NCBI GenBank assembly: GCA_037501455.1 | Contig: CM074865.1 | Coordinates: 18,360,501 to 18,424,500 of the forward strand | DNA: 64,000 nt | Origin: Lantana camara | Lineage: Eukaryota; Streptophyta; Magnoliopsida; Lamiales; Verbenaceae | Direction of reading: 5' to 3' | Part shown: piece by piece, positions 11,724 to 23,480 of the stretch | How the letters are laid out: each line of letters starts with the position of its first letter | Numbering within the stretch: the first letter of the stretch is position 1 | Notes under the pieces: generated by a model | What the model was told of the DNA's origin: nothing | Database searches by the model: none | What the model saw: the letters and a program-made list of their open reading frames with translations, nothing else | Translations under genes and position numbers: made by a program

Positions 11724-12886
11724 TAGGGTTTCATCTCTAAAACATAGGTATTGGCACTTTTGGCACTAATTTTTCCGGTTGTGAAAACGTCAATTATAAG
11801 TGTTATACCTGTGACATGTAGATTACGAGTTCGAGTTTCATTAAAATTAGTTCGTGATTAGGGAAAATTTTGTTTAAAAAAGTAAAAAGTGAAATTATAA
11901 GTGAATTCATCCGTTTACTCTCAACTTAATAATTAAAAACTTAAAAAATAAATTATTTTTTGAAACAGGCAAATTAAATAATTTAGAAATTTAATTGACC
12001 ATTTATTTGAACTTTTGAATTTTTGAGTTCTTTATTTTTTTATTTTTAAATTGAAGATCAAACAGTCATTACATTTTACTTATAAATTGACCTAAACATA
12101 ATAAGGTATTTGTAATTTTCAGAACTCATAAGCGTAGGATTCTGTAATGTTTTGCAATCTCATAAAAAGTTCAAATATTAAAAAAAAAAAAAAAAAACTA
12201 AATGTTATAATAAAGGCTCATAAAGTTTGGAGACGGTACTTATATATATATTAAGTTATTAACCCCTCAATTTACCTAAAAATTATATATCAAAATTAGC
12301 TTAATCTAAAACTTAGACATATAGAATATTTTCACATTAACGCATAGTTCCTTCTTTCCCAAATTTTATTGGTTTTCTTTCTTTATTTTTGTCAATTTGA
12401 TGCATCCTATAATAATACTCCAACTCTTTCAATGGGAAGGTTTTTTTTTTTTTTCGTTCTTAAAAGAAGGGGAAAAAAGTTTGTTTTCTTTCTTGAAGTA
12501 GTAATTTGACTCCCATGGAATTATTTATAATTACTTTTCATGATGCAATTTTAAAGGTTATCCAGCCATCTAATTTTCTTAATCCCCATTTAATTTTTAT
12601 TATTAACTTTAATCAGAGCACTCATTATTAATTAAGGTGATTAAATTTTTTATTAAATTGTGGGCATATCAGAGGATACACTATCCTTTTATGTTGGGAT
12701 ACCTGATTTCAAGGTAGGGGTTAAAGTTTAAATTAATACGGAAAAGTGTAAGAATATTTTTAAAGATTGTGTTGTTATATACCCATATTATATATGTCGA
12801 ACAGATGAACACTTATTAGGTAATAAATTTAAAAAACAATTGTGTCCCTCTATTCATATCATGTTGTGTATCTATCCGTATCCGTG

Positions 12887-12923
<37 letters not shown>

Positions 12924-13442
12924 GGAGGGTTAAGTGCAGTTACATCTCTAAAGCATAGGAATTTGCACTTTTGCAATTGGCACTAATTTTTGGGGGTGTG
13001 TAAGCCTCAATTGCATAAATTGTGCATGAGAGTTATTTACCTCATCAATGAGAATGACATTTGGAACACATGCGCTTATATAGTAGTTACGAATTTTTAC
13101 CTGTCCTGAAGTTGTTTTTTTTCTAAGGAAACGACAAAGAGCCGTGAAGTTTTAGCAAGGCCCCCTCATCATATTATTAATAATCAAAAACCAATTAAAT
13201 AGGTAATGAACCACAATTCAAGAGTTAGAAAGACTAATATAAGCAAAATGTCTATTATATAAGAAAATAAAGGCTAATTTTAAAACAAGATCCCTATTAG
13301 TTATTACACATCGAACGCACAGGATCATCAACTGACCCAACAAAAAGGCACTTAGACTTCCGGGTTTCAAAATGGTAAGTGAGCTTCCCAACTTCACAAT
13401 TCATGAACTCATAAATGGCGATGTCATCCTCAGGATCTTTTG
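11673..13442. other. AT-rich intergenic DNA with TA and GA microsatellites
   Basis: (TA)n at 11673-11719; poly-A at about 12180-12197; compound (TA)n(GA)n at 12886-12926. Two related blocks, 11728-11785 and 12932-12992, share an 'atctctaaa-cata' to 'ggcactaattttt' motif, an old dispersed repeat. The stretch 13297-13440 is less AT-rich and on the minus strand is open for 47 codons (DPEDDIAIYEFMNCEVGKL...), unrecognised. Confidence 0.5.
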
Positions 13443-14226
13443 TGTTAGAACATGGTATTTGGGAAAGAAGATCTGTATTGTATGTTGGGATCACCGGAGT
13501 GGTATCAGAGCCAGGTTCGGGCTTATCGGAGTGGTGGACTGCGTTTTATGAGGAATTCCCGGTGTAACAAGACCAGAGACCTGCAGGGGTGCCTTGTGTC
13601 GAAAGTCTTCCTGGCAAGTGTTGGTCAGGCAGCGGGTCCCGTTTGGTTTGACGGCGGTACAAGATGTTTGGCAGGTGAAGTGACCTATGTTTGGCAGGTC
13701 AGGTGGTGTGACCTAGCAATTGGAGATCTGTGGTTGATGCCTTGTGTCGAAAGTCCCCTTGACGTTAAGGAGGTCAGGCGGCGTGTCCCGCAAAGGTGTG
13801 TAGCGGCGGTACAAGATGGTTGGCAGATCAAATAGATTGACCCTGAAGGGGAGGTCACGAGTGGTGTGGTCTTGGTTTGAGGGGAGGATTGTTGGGTAGC
13901 AAACCCATCCCACATCGGAAGATTGGCGGAAGTTTGTTCAATATATAAGTGTTCACCTAACTCCATTAGTATGAGGCCTTTTGGGATATGCCCAAAAACA
14001 AATCCGTGCGGGCTTGGCCCAAAGCGGACAATATCATACTAATGTGGAGTTAAGGTGAAGACGCGCGCGGTCCCAACATTGTATTCATTGTATTAGGTTT
14101 TTTCTGTAATACAATATACACGGCTAAAACAAAGATATATAGGCTAGGAAAACAATCCCTACAAATCTGTTCTAATTATGGCCAAAACGGGAAGTCAACT
14201 ATACCAAAGATAACAATATTTTAACA
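13443..14226 (-). mobile_element. 3' LTR of copia element 1, split by a TRIM
   Basis: In minus orientation the LTR starts TGTTAAAATATTG at 14226, directly after a polypurine tract (ttgagggggag), and ends CATGTTCTAACA at 13443. Removing the nested 596-bp TRIM and its 5-bp duplication leaves about 183 bp, nearly the 182-bp LTR size of the related copia element at 29-36 kb, whose 3' end is almost identical. No matching 5' LTR was found; that part of the element has been lost. Confidence 0.85.
13483..14078 (+). mobile_element. TRIM-like miniature retrotransposon nested in the copia LTR
   Basis: It is flanked by TTGTA on both sides (13478-13482 and 14079-14083), a 5-bp target duplication. It contains a primer-binding site complementary to initiator tRNA-Met (TGGTATCAGAGCC, 13500-13512), a polypurine tract (13879-13888) and a 189-bp 3' LTR (13890-14078, TGTTGGG...CCCAACA). 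The 5' LTR is almost entirely deleted; only TGTTGGG and a few bases precede the primer site. The internal region holds two direct repeats (about 13588-13681 and 13737-13828). No protein is encoded, as expected for a TRIM. The LTR carries an internal inverted repeat (actccattagtatga / tactaatgtggagt). Confidence 0.85.
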
Positions 14227-14238
14227 CTCCCCCTCAAG

Positions 14239-16212
14239 CTAAGTGATAGAATCCCCAATCCTTAGCTTGCACAGTGCCGTTTGGAAGACTTGATTCGTGA
14301 CCGCCTTCGTAAGAATATCAACTAGCTGATCTTCGGACCTAACAAAGGGAATGAAGACAGTGACATCTTCCAACTTCTCCTTAATGAAATGTCGGTCAAC
14401 CTCCACGTGCTCCGTTCTGTCGTGCTGTACCGGATTCTCTGAGATGCTGATCGCAGCTTTGTTGTCACACCTCAAAGGACTTGGGTCCTTTGGTTCCACG
14501 CCTATTTCTGTCATCAATTTCCTGAGCCAAATAAGCTCAATGATTCCTTTTGCTATTCCTCTGAACTCAGCTTCGGCACTAGAGAGTGCCACCACCTTTT
14601 GCTTTTTGCTTCTCCAGGTCACCACATTTCCCCTAACGAGTGTAATAAATCCAGATGTAGATCTACGATCGTTAGGATTTCCTGCCCAATCTGCATCCAT
14701 GTACGCCTCAATATTGAGATGACCGTGTTTTCCAAACATGATCCCTGTTCCAACCGTACCCTTAAGATATCTAATAATGCGGACAACTGCTTCCATGTGC
14801 TCTTTCTGTGGCTGGTGCATGAATTGGCTCACAATACCTACTGAATAGGCAATATCGGGCCGTGTATGGGATAGGTAGATCAGCTTCCCTACCAAACGCT
14901 GGTAACGTTCTTTGTCTGTTTGTTCCCCACTCTCTTCTATCTTGAGCCTGTGATTTACTTGGATCGGAGTATCCACGGGTTTGCAATCCACTAACCCAGT
15001 TTCTGCCAGAAGATCTAGAATATACTTCCTCTGAGAGATAAATATTCCTTTCTGTGACCGAAGAACTTCAATGCCTAAGAAGTACTTTAGCCCTCCGAGG
15101 TCCTTCATTTCAAATTCTCTAAACAGATTTTCCTTCAGGCTCTCCATCTCTTCTTTGTTACTGCCTGTTATGATCATATCGTCGACATAAATGATCAAGC
15201 ACGTGATCAAATCGCCTCGTTTCTTTAGGAACAGGGTGTGATCAGAATTGCTTTGTAAGTATCCATGGCTCGGCATAGCTAATGTGAACCTGCCAAACCA
15301 TGCCCGAGGAGACTGCTTGAGCCCGTACAAAGCCTTTCGGAGTCTGCATACTTCATTCTGGCCAAACTCTTCTGTGAACCCTGACGGGGGTTCCATATAG
15401 ACTTCCTCGTTCAAATCTCCATGCAGAAAGACATTTTTCACGTCGAATTGACGAAGTGGCCAACCCTTATTTGCTGCTACTGACAATAATACTCGAATCG
15501 TATCAAGTTTCGCCACTGGTGAGAAGGTCTCAGAATAGTCAATCCCAAAAGTCTGAGTATATCCCTTCGCAATTAGTCAGGCCTTATATCTTTCCACTGA
15601 GCCATCTGCTTTATGTTTAATTGTAAAGACCCACCTACAGCCAACCGGTCTTTTTCCCTCGGGTAGCCTACACTTCTCCCACGTATCATTTTTGGTCAAT
15701 GCCTCCATTTCGACTTCCATAGCTCTCTGCCATTCCTTACTTTGTTTGGCTTCTTGTACGGTCCTGGGAACCTCCTCTTTATAGAGACTGCTCAAGAAGG
15801 CCTTTGTTGTATCTGATAGACTCCCCCTGACCATATTTCCCATAGGGTACTTGGCAGTTCGGGACGTATGATCAGGGGAATATCTCTGCGTTGGTAACCC
15901 TCGAGTACTTCTCTGTGGCAAATTGTACCTAGGATTTGCTGCATTCTCAGGCACAGTATCAGGAGTATTTGGGGCATCAACAATATCATGAATGACAACA
16001 GGAAGAATAGAAGCTTCATTTACCTCATTTTGGACATCATGCGGAGGAGAATCGTTGGGCGGAGGTGTGGTACTGAGTTCGAGTGGCGCAGACGATGGTG
16101 GTGGCGGTGTAGGAGGATCAATCAGATCGGTATAACTCAACCAGCTCAGAGATCTGTCAGTATGACTCTCCCCCTGATCACTGTGCTGGGACAATAACAC
16201 GTAAGTTTCCTT
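14239..16212 (-). pseudogene. Copia element 1 pol: reverse transcriptase and RNase H, 5'-truncated
   Basis: Reading right to left: a hydrophilic linker after the integrase (HSDQGES...), the start of RVT_2 (PRTVQEAKQSKEWQRAMEVE, NDTWEKCRLPEGK), then reverse transcriptase with catalytic IYVDDM, LGGLKYFLGIEV, and RNase H (AYMDADWAGNPNDRRSTSG, VALSSAEAEFRGIAKG), ending LRIGDSIT just before the polypurine tract. One in-frame TGA at 15577-15579 interrupts the frame where relatives have Arg; otherwise the frame is open from 16416 to 14239. Gag, protease and integrase are missing; the frame enters from MULE sequence at about 16200-16212. Element enzymes would copy RNA to DNA, but this copy cannot do so alone. 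Confidence 0.9.
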
Positions 16213-17590
16213 CTCTCCTGGGTAAATCATTGCATTGAACTTAAAAGGACATTTTCTGTTATTATCACATTTAAGATAACACCTTTGTGAACAACTTTTA
16301 GTGAATTCTAATGATCTCCTTGTCTTTATTGCATATGAATTTACAGCCAACTTGAATGTATCTTTGTCCAGAAATGTTTGGCCAAGGTAGAAAGTAGGGT
16401 CAAATATGTTAGCCATGTTGAAGGCCGGGAACTATACAGGTTCAGCCTCATCAGCAGAAACCCTACCCATGTCTAAATCCTCAGCCCCATTTCCTACTAC
16501 ATCCTCCATACTAAAACTAATATCTGAAGACTCAGAATCAGACTCATCACCACCATATTCGAACTCAGCACTTGCACTCACATAATCATCAAAATCATTG
16601 TCATCTACTGAACTATCATGCATTTTTTTTGGAACAAAATCACTGTCATCAGCTGAATCATACACCATATCAAAGTCCATGAGTACAACATCATCCCTAA
16701 GTGGATCATTCTTAACATTGAAATCAGGTTCTATACCATTATCAACAACATCATCAAATACTAAATCATCATCAGGACCAACAGTCTCATCAAACACACA
16801 AAACTCTTGATCAGAGTTATCTGAATTATAATCAGGCACATCTCCATGCAAATCATCAATAACATCAGCCTTAACAGATTGATTGTGAACTCCTGGATAT
16901 TTCCTGTTATATTCATCTATCCACTCTTTGGTTGGTTCTGCTCTATTTAAAAATTCCACATTGGGCTCTCTTCTCATCCTATCATTACCACCACCTAATT
17001 TATCTCTGACCTCTACTTCAATCTCCTTAACCTCAGTTTCATTATCTTCCACATTTTCATCACTTGCATTATGTTCAGAGTTAGTGTCTTTAGTTTCATT
17101 TACACCATCATTTTCTTCATTTACACCAACATTGTCTTTATTTACACCATCATTTTCTTCGTTACATCTATCTTCATTACCTGACGCCCCCACCCGCATC
17201 ATTGGTATCTTCTGGAATCACAGTGTCAAAGACTAATGGATATTCCCTTACCTTACCCATTTATTTCTTTGCACACTGACGTAGTTCTAAATTAGACAGC
17301 AACAACTTATACCCCCCATGCACTGGTACATACCACCTAATCACAGAGCCCTCCACAACCAAGTCTTGCACATATTCTGCCAGTTACTCAAACTTAAGCT
17401 TATCTCTATCCACATAGTCAATCTTCCTAATCTTACCACCTTCGTACTCCCCCAACACTGCCTTTACCCCATAATATATGGCTAATGTCAAAGAATTTGA
17501 ATCCGGATCTGAAATGATTAAAAGTAAAAAATATAAAAGATTCAATACTTCAATTTTTGGTCTTTCTTTAATGTATTCACCAACCAAAGA
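16213..17590 (-). pseudogene. MULE (MuDR-type) transposase N-terminal half, fused to copia
   Basis: Minus-strand pieces in order: an N-terminal segment (17587 to about 17230; YEGGKIRKIDYVDRDKLKFE, then RWYVPVHGGYKLLLSNLELRQC), a long Asp/Glu/Asn-rich acidic region (17202-16435), then the MuDR DNA-binding domain (DPTFYLGQTFLDKDTF... ending KCPFKFNAMIYPGEKETYV) at about 16416-16213. In-frame stops occur after DKLKFE (17384-17386), near 17265 and at 16432-16434. The catalytic DDE domain and zinc knuckle are absent because the sequence switches to copia at about 16205. Known role of the family: DNA transposase that binds the element ends. Non-functional here. Confidence 0.8.
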
Positions 17591-18345
17591 CCCTCAATTA
17601 ACAATGGGGACAAACGGGGGAACAAAAAATGGGACTATCAAGGGACAAAGGGGATCATTGACACCTTATTTTATACCACATCACACAATTCTAAACAATA
17701 AAAAAATCACTGGTACCCCACATACACAACAGGAGACAGAGGAATCTTCATTTAATCGTGAACAAACTGTAAAGGAGTCTTCAAAGTAAGAAAGATAGCA
17801 AATTTTGGCACTTACGATACAGGGGTGGGACCTTCATCAACCCCTCAGACCGCATTCGCACCATGGTGCAACAGTGGCAAACCTTCTTCGTCAACGTACA
17901 CTCACTATCAACGCTTCAAAATGTAGGGTTTTTTTTACTTCAATCTCTCTCGCAAATCGCTGGAAATGCTGGGTTTTTTCCTTCGAAATTTCATCGTTTT
18001 GTGTTTTGGGAGAAATTGGTTCTCAGATGCAACGTTTCAGCATTGGGAAATGAACTGTCAGAGAAGCTTCCTCAATACGCTTCTGTTTGAAATTAATAAA
18101 CTAAGTTCATTGGACCCACCATCCATGTAATGTGCCACATGTACCATACGTGGACACATCATCTGACGTGGCAATGTTGTCACCATCCACATCATAAAAA
18201 ATGACACGTCTCCATCTGCCCCGGTGAGAAACAGTGGAATCCGGCGAGTATTGTCCTAAAATTGACAGATTTTTAGAGTTAATGGACTCTTTTATCGCCG
18301 GAAAATTTAGCATCCCGAAAACGCTAGTTGGGTAGAGTTGGTATC
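17591..18345 (-). mobile_element. Probable 5' untranslated/terminal part of the MULE
   Basis: Less AT-rich than its flanks, without a convincing frame. It contains blocks such as ttgtcaccatccac and tgacgtggca, common near MULE transposase leaders, and a compositional break at about 18345. No partner terminal inverted repeat was found, as expected if the other end was lost at the copia junction. The boundary is uncertain. Confidence 0.4.
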
Positions 18346-19397
18346 CTGATTTTGCATTTTTTTTCCTAGTTTTTTTCTATCGAATCGTAGATATATCAAA
18401 AGGTAGTAAAAGTGACCTAAAAATTGTAATAACTTCAAAATTGGAAGAATTTTATACTGATCATATAATTATATTGATGGAATGAATAGTAAAAAATGAT
18501 TGTCAAAGTATTTAAAAAAAAAAAAAAAAGTATTCGAGGATAATTAAAACGACCGTTCAAAAACAAGGAGTATAATTAAAACAAGTGCAATAAAAAAAAA
18601 AATTGCCAATAGAAATTGGTTCAAGTGGTTAATGGGTTCATTCTATATGGCAATATCTCAAGTTTAAATTTCGCTTGGACGTATGTATGTATATATAAAA
18701 AAAAGTGCAATAAATATTTTTTACTATAAATTGATTGGTGGTCATTGAATTAATTTGAATTAAAAATTTTCCACGCATCATTATTGAAAAAGAAATTTGT
18801 ATCCATACATTATAGATTATTACGCTATGTTTTAATTATTATTATATTTTTTAATGTGCTGATTCTGAGGTAAATGAAATTGTTAAAAGAATGAGTATAA
18901 TTTCATCATACAGATTACCATTTTGGATAATGTAATAAAATAAAATAAACATTACAAAAGGTAGAACTTAGAAGTGCAGAATAAGCTTGATTGCTTATCC
19001 ATGTATGTGTGTTGCATATGGATTATGGAGGGAGATTATGATCTGAATTCTGGAGTCTGACAATCTTTCCTTTTTTTTTTTTTTCTCCTTATTTAATAAT
19101 TGTGTTATATATATGAAACGGTGCATGTTATGCCATATCAACATATTCTCCATACTTGATGAACATAATGCTTCGAAACTACTTTTTCCTTTTATCTTCT
19201 TTATCGTATGTATCAGGATAGCGACACAAGCATAATATAGTATGAATATATCAATATAATTTTTTAATTTTTTTTTCAATTTTTGTATATAAAAGATATC
19301 CGACATTACACAATATAGAAAAATAATATTTTAAAAATATCCGTACATTAGAATCATTATGCATTCGAATATATTTTTTCGTGTATGTTTGTATGCA
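18346..19397. other. AT-rich intergenic DNA
   Basis: No gene recognised. Poly-A/T runs at about 18512-18528, 18592-18602 and 19070-19084. Around 18605-18700 a faint tRNA-like pattern (ggttcaagtggttaa, then caagtttaaatttc) hints at a decayed SINE, too weak to call. Confidence 0.4.
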
Positions 19398-19425
19398 CTA
19401 GTGAGGTGAACGTGCGTTGCACGTT
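19398..19425 (-). mobile_element. Helitron-like 3' terminus
   Basis: On the minus strand a 7-bp hairpin (AACGTGC, 3-nt loop, GCACGTT; 19409-19425) is followed 7 nt later by CTAG (19401-19398) and then a T, the layout of Helitron 3' ends (hairpin, CTRR, insertion between A and T). A Helitron ending here would extend to higher coordinates and could carry the duplicated LINE pieces. Its 5' TC end was not identified. Confidence 0.45.
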
Positions 19426-19789
19426 TATCATTTAATTTTTTTAAATAAATTTAGTTATTATATTTATTGAACAAATTAAGAGATTAAAAATATTTATTTT
19501 GATTAAATAAATATACACATACAAAAATATTTATATGAAATTTCTCTTTCAAATCATCTACGATAAGTAGAAATTCGAAGTAGAGAACATCCAAATAAAT
19601 AAGCAATAAAAATATTTGAAATTTTGTTATTATATAAAAATATATATATTTAAGTGTATAGTAATTTGGCCAAATAATTCTCGCTTTTAAGCATAAGTAA
19701 TAGTTCATAACTTTCAAATATATTTAATAAAATGAAAAGACATGTAAAAATTATAGAACAAAACCTAAAAGATCACCCAATTTTGCCGG

Positions 19790-21095
19790 TGGAGCATCCT
19801 AAACGTAGTAATCATCTTGAAACTTATGACCTATTCTCATCAGTTTATCGGTCATCATGTTTCTTTTTCTAGAGATTTATTTAATTCAAGTTTCGTATGG
19901 CCTTTGAAGTAAACTTTATCAATTAAATTACATTTCTCATTTGTTCCATTTCAATATCCTTCATTGTTATCCATTTCATTACCATCTTCGAGTCAATACC
20001 CACTTTAGTCATCGAAAAGTGTCTTTCCCAAGTTAGTGTTAATACTCCGCGTAAGCTCAATAAATCCACTATATTATTTAAACTCTACTAATATCCATAG
20101 CGTATCCTAACACCCATATTCAGCTGTCATCTAGAATGACGGCCCTGTCATCTCAAATGATTCCCCTGGTTATAAAAGCTCACCTCAGAGTTTAGTTTCA
20201 CCAATCCTTTCTCGGGTTTATTCCACGATAACTTAGTGCATATTTTTCTTTTATCTGTATTTTTTGTCCACACTAATTAGTGTTGAGGTTTCATTAACTC
20301 TTTTATGTGGCGAAGAGTGGAACTTCTAAGTTTCATAACATTTTGATAGCTCCATCGGTTCCATATTTTTCAAAGATTTTAAAGCGTCAAGATCAAGACA
20401 ATCCACGCATGATAATCAGATAACATATTACTCTGAATTTTATTATAAAAACTCTCTTTGAGACCGTTCGACACTCGCATGCCATGGAAATTTCGTTCAG
20501 TTTGTGCATCAATAATCTTGTCTGACACCCGAAGTGCCAATGGACAACTTCTGAGCATGTGGTCCACATATTCATATCCTATATAGCAGCGTGTACATAC
20601 ATCACTTTTTCTAAATTTTCTGTCATATTTCAGTACATTCATGAGCAAGCTATCATGTTAGCAAGCCACAAGAAAATCTTAAACTTTTGGGGACAAAGTA
20701 ATTTTCAAATTCATTTCCAATTTTTCTCCCATGTCTCATCCGACACCAAAAGTAGACTATAACCGATTTATAGGACAATTTGTCATTAGTTGACCCAATC
20801 AAAACTCTCTTATCTCCGTTATCATGCAATGCAATTAGGGCATTAAGTATCTCATCCACCACCTCCTTAGGCAATAACGTTTTCAACTTATGTAAGTTTC
20901 AGTTTTTATTTGTGCAATGGATTACATACCATCAGATCTTTTTCCTTCTCATTAATCTTATCTCCAAAGATGTCCGCTAGTTTGCTTGTGATAACCATCT
21001 ATCATTCCATAGAGACGTCCATTCAACTGGTTCTAACTATTCCCTTGCATGCTCAGGAAGCCATAAGTGGAAGCTTATGTTCAAGAATGAGAACA
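19790..21095 (-). pseudogene. Decayed LINE 3' part, copy 1 (zf-RVT domain)
   Basis: Minus-strand fragments match the C-terminal part of plant L1-type LINE ORF2: a zf-RVT-like motif (CTRCYIGYEYVDHMLRSCP) at about 20520-20600, preceded by the usual PKSLRFSCGLL block and followed by a poorly preserved tail. Frameshifts and stops throughout. It is about 1.29 kb from a second copy with the same order, so the LINE 3' part is tandemly duplicated. Known role: reverse transcription of LINE RNA; inactive here. Confidence 0.7.
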
Positions 21096-22300
21096 TCCTA
21101 GCAGCAATAACCATCTTGAACCTTATGACCTATCCTCGCCAATTTATCCATCATCATGTTTCTTTCTCTCGAGATTTATTTAATCAAAGTTTCTCAAAAT
21201 CTTTGGAGTAACCTTCTCCAATCAAATATTACATTTCTCATTAGTTGTTTTTGAGTATCCTTCATTGTTATTCATTTAACGACCGTCTCCAAATCAATCT
21301 CCACATTAATTTTTGAAAAGTATCTCTCCAAAGTTAGTTTTAATCCTTTAGGTAAGTTCAATAACTTTGCTACATTATTGAAACTATACCAAGATTCATA
21401 ACATATCCTAGCATTCATCTCCAATTTCCATCTCGAATGACGCCCCATTTGGTGTAGTTATAAAAGCTTCAATCCGATTTTAGTTTTGCCCATCACTTCT
21501 CGAATTTATTTCACGACAACTAAGTGCAGATTTTCTTTTGCCTGTGTTGTGTCATATTTGATTATTACTAAGGTCGTAGATAACTCTTTTATATGGCAAA
21601 TAACAACATTTCTAAGCTTCATAACATTTTGATAGCTCCATCGGTTCCATGTTTTCCAAATATTTTAGAGCGTCAAGATCAACACAACCCACCCAGGATA
21701 TTTTAGGAACATATTATTCAGTATTTTGCTACTAAAGCTCTCTTTGAGCCCATCCGACACTCGCAAGTTTTCCCTAAATTTTCTATCATACTCCAATACA
21801 TTTGTAAGCAAGCTATCATATTGGCAAAGCCACAGGAAAATCTTGAATTTTTGGGGTAAGGTAATTTTCAAATTCATTTAAAGTTTTTTCTTGCATGTCT
21901 CATCCGACGCCATAAGTAGAGTATAGTCATTTTATAGGAGAATTTATCTTTAGTTGACACAATTCATTCTCTCTTATCTCCATTATCATGCAGCGCGTTA
22001 GGACACTAAGTACCTCATTCACCACATCTTTGGACGGTGATGTTTTCAACTTATTTAGGTTTCAATTTTTATCTTTTCCAATGAGATTACATTCCATAAG
22101 ATCTTTATCCTCCTCATGAATGTTATCTCCAAAGATGTCCGTCAGTTTACCTTGTGATAACCATCTATCATTCCATAAAGATGTCCCTTCACCGTTCCCA
22201 ATCCTCCATTTTTAAAATGGTTCCACCATCCAAGTGTTTTTAACTATCCCCTTCCATGCTCGGGAAACCCATAAGTCGAGGCTTATATTCGATCAAGAAT
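21096..22300 (-). pseudogene. Decayed LINE 3' part, copy 2
   Basis: Repeats the layout of 19790-21095 with matching blocks offset by about 1290 bp (for example the gatagctccatcggttcc block at 20346 and 21632). Minus-strand frame LPQKFKIFLWLCQYDSLLTN is the block before zf-RVT; the cysteine motif itself is deleted in this copy (the text jumps from DRKFREN to LRVSDGLKESF). Confidence 0.65.
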
Positions 22301-23480
22301 GTTATCCCTTTTTAAATATTTTTTTGATGTATAACGCCATCTCCTTGTTAAGCATTCTTCATCCCGTTTTAGTTAGCATCACTATATTTTCTTTTGGGCT
22401 TCTCTAAAACCCAATCCACATTCTTACTTCTTTGCAGTCACCTTCTTTCACTCTACAAGATGGGTTCGTTCCTTGTTATATTAATCGCCTAAAGAAAGTT
22501 GTGCTTGAGTGGATCAAGTTTATCGTACATCTGATTAGGGAGCCAATTTGTGTGCATGTGGTTGATGGAGATCGAGATCGTGATGGACTTAATAAGTGTC
22601 ATTCTTCAACAAATATTTGTCATTTTGGCTTTCTATCCCAAGAGATGCTTTTCGACTCTATTAATCACAATCGGAAAATGCTCATTATAATTACAACTAA
22701 AGTTCATTTGCACCCCCCAAATAGTTCCTTAAGTTGTCTGTATTTTCCATGCCCAGAATTCTACTAACCTACTGCTTTAAATCATTTGTCATATAAGGTG
22801 CAAACAACACATGTGATTTGTATAAGTTTAATTTGAGGCCCAACTCCTTGCAAAACGTCTCAACCACACTTTTAATGCAGTTTGCTCCATCCACGATAGG
22901 TTTGACTCCCAATATTAAGTCGTCCGCAAAAGGCAAGTGTGAGATCATGTAAGAGCTTCTCTAATATACCATAATTGGCTTCCAGGTCCGGCCGAAATGG
23001 TCTCTTCAATTATATATGTAAGTTGTTCCATGCATATTACAAACAAATAAAACGAACGTGATTACCTTATCTAATGTCACACATCCGTACAACCTCCGTT
23101 GGTTTACCATTCTATAGAGTCTCCGATTGTATCCGCTACATTCTGCTCATAATGATATTGATGATTTTCGTCGGGAATTTGAAGAAAGTTAAAAGTCTTT
23201 TTAGAAATTCCACTGGGTTTTTTCATACGCTGTTTCAATATTCAATTTCAGCACCATGCCCCTTTTTTATCGTTGGAGTGATGTAGCATTCGTAACACTT
23301 ATTCAGGCATCAAAATATTGTAATAGGTGCCTTGGTCGGGAATGAAGCTATTCTAGTTCGATCCCGCAATTTTTTTAATATACGGTTTGAACGAACTATA
23401 ATCATCTTGGTTATTATTTTGAGCAATATGCTGCACAACGTAATTGGCTAAAACTCGTTTATTTTTGTCGAGCATTAATT
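22300..23480 (-). pseudogene. LINE reverse transcriptase remnant
   Basis: On the minus strand: CMEQLTYIIEETISAG, then HLPFADDLILG at about 22910-22945, the reverse transcriptase catalytic FADD block of plant non-LTR retrotransposons, then a segment resembling the thumb region (VVETFCKELGLKLNLYKS). Multiple stops and frameshifts. It lies upstream, in element orientation, of the two 3' copies. Apparent plus-strand frames here are antisense shadows. Confidence 0.75.

Noticed and set aside
18605..18700. tRNA-derived SINE suggested by ggttcaagtggttaa and a degenerate B-box
   Set aside because: Boxes are too degenerate and no target duplication or clear tail could be defined.
22432..22767. 111-codon plus-strand frame
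   Set aside because: Antisense to decayed LINE ORF2 sequence; no domain of its own.
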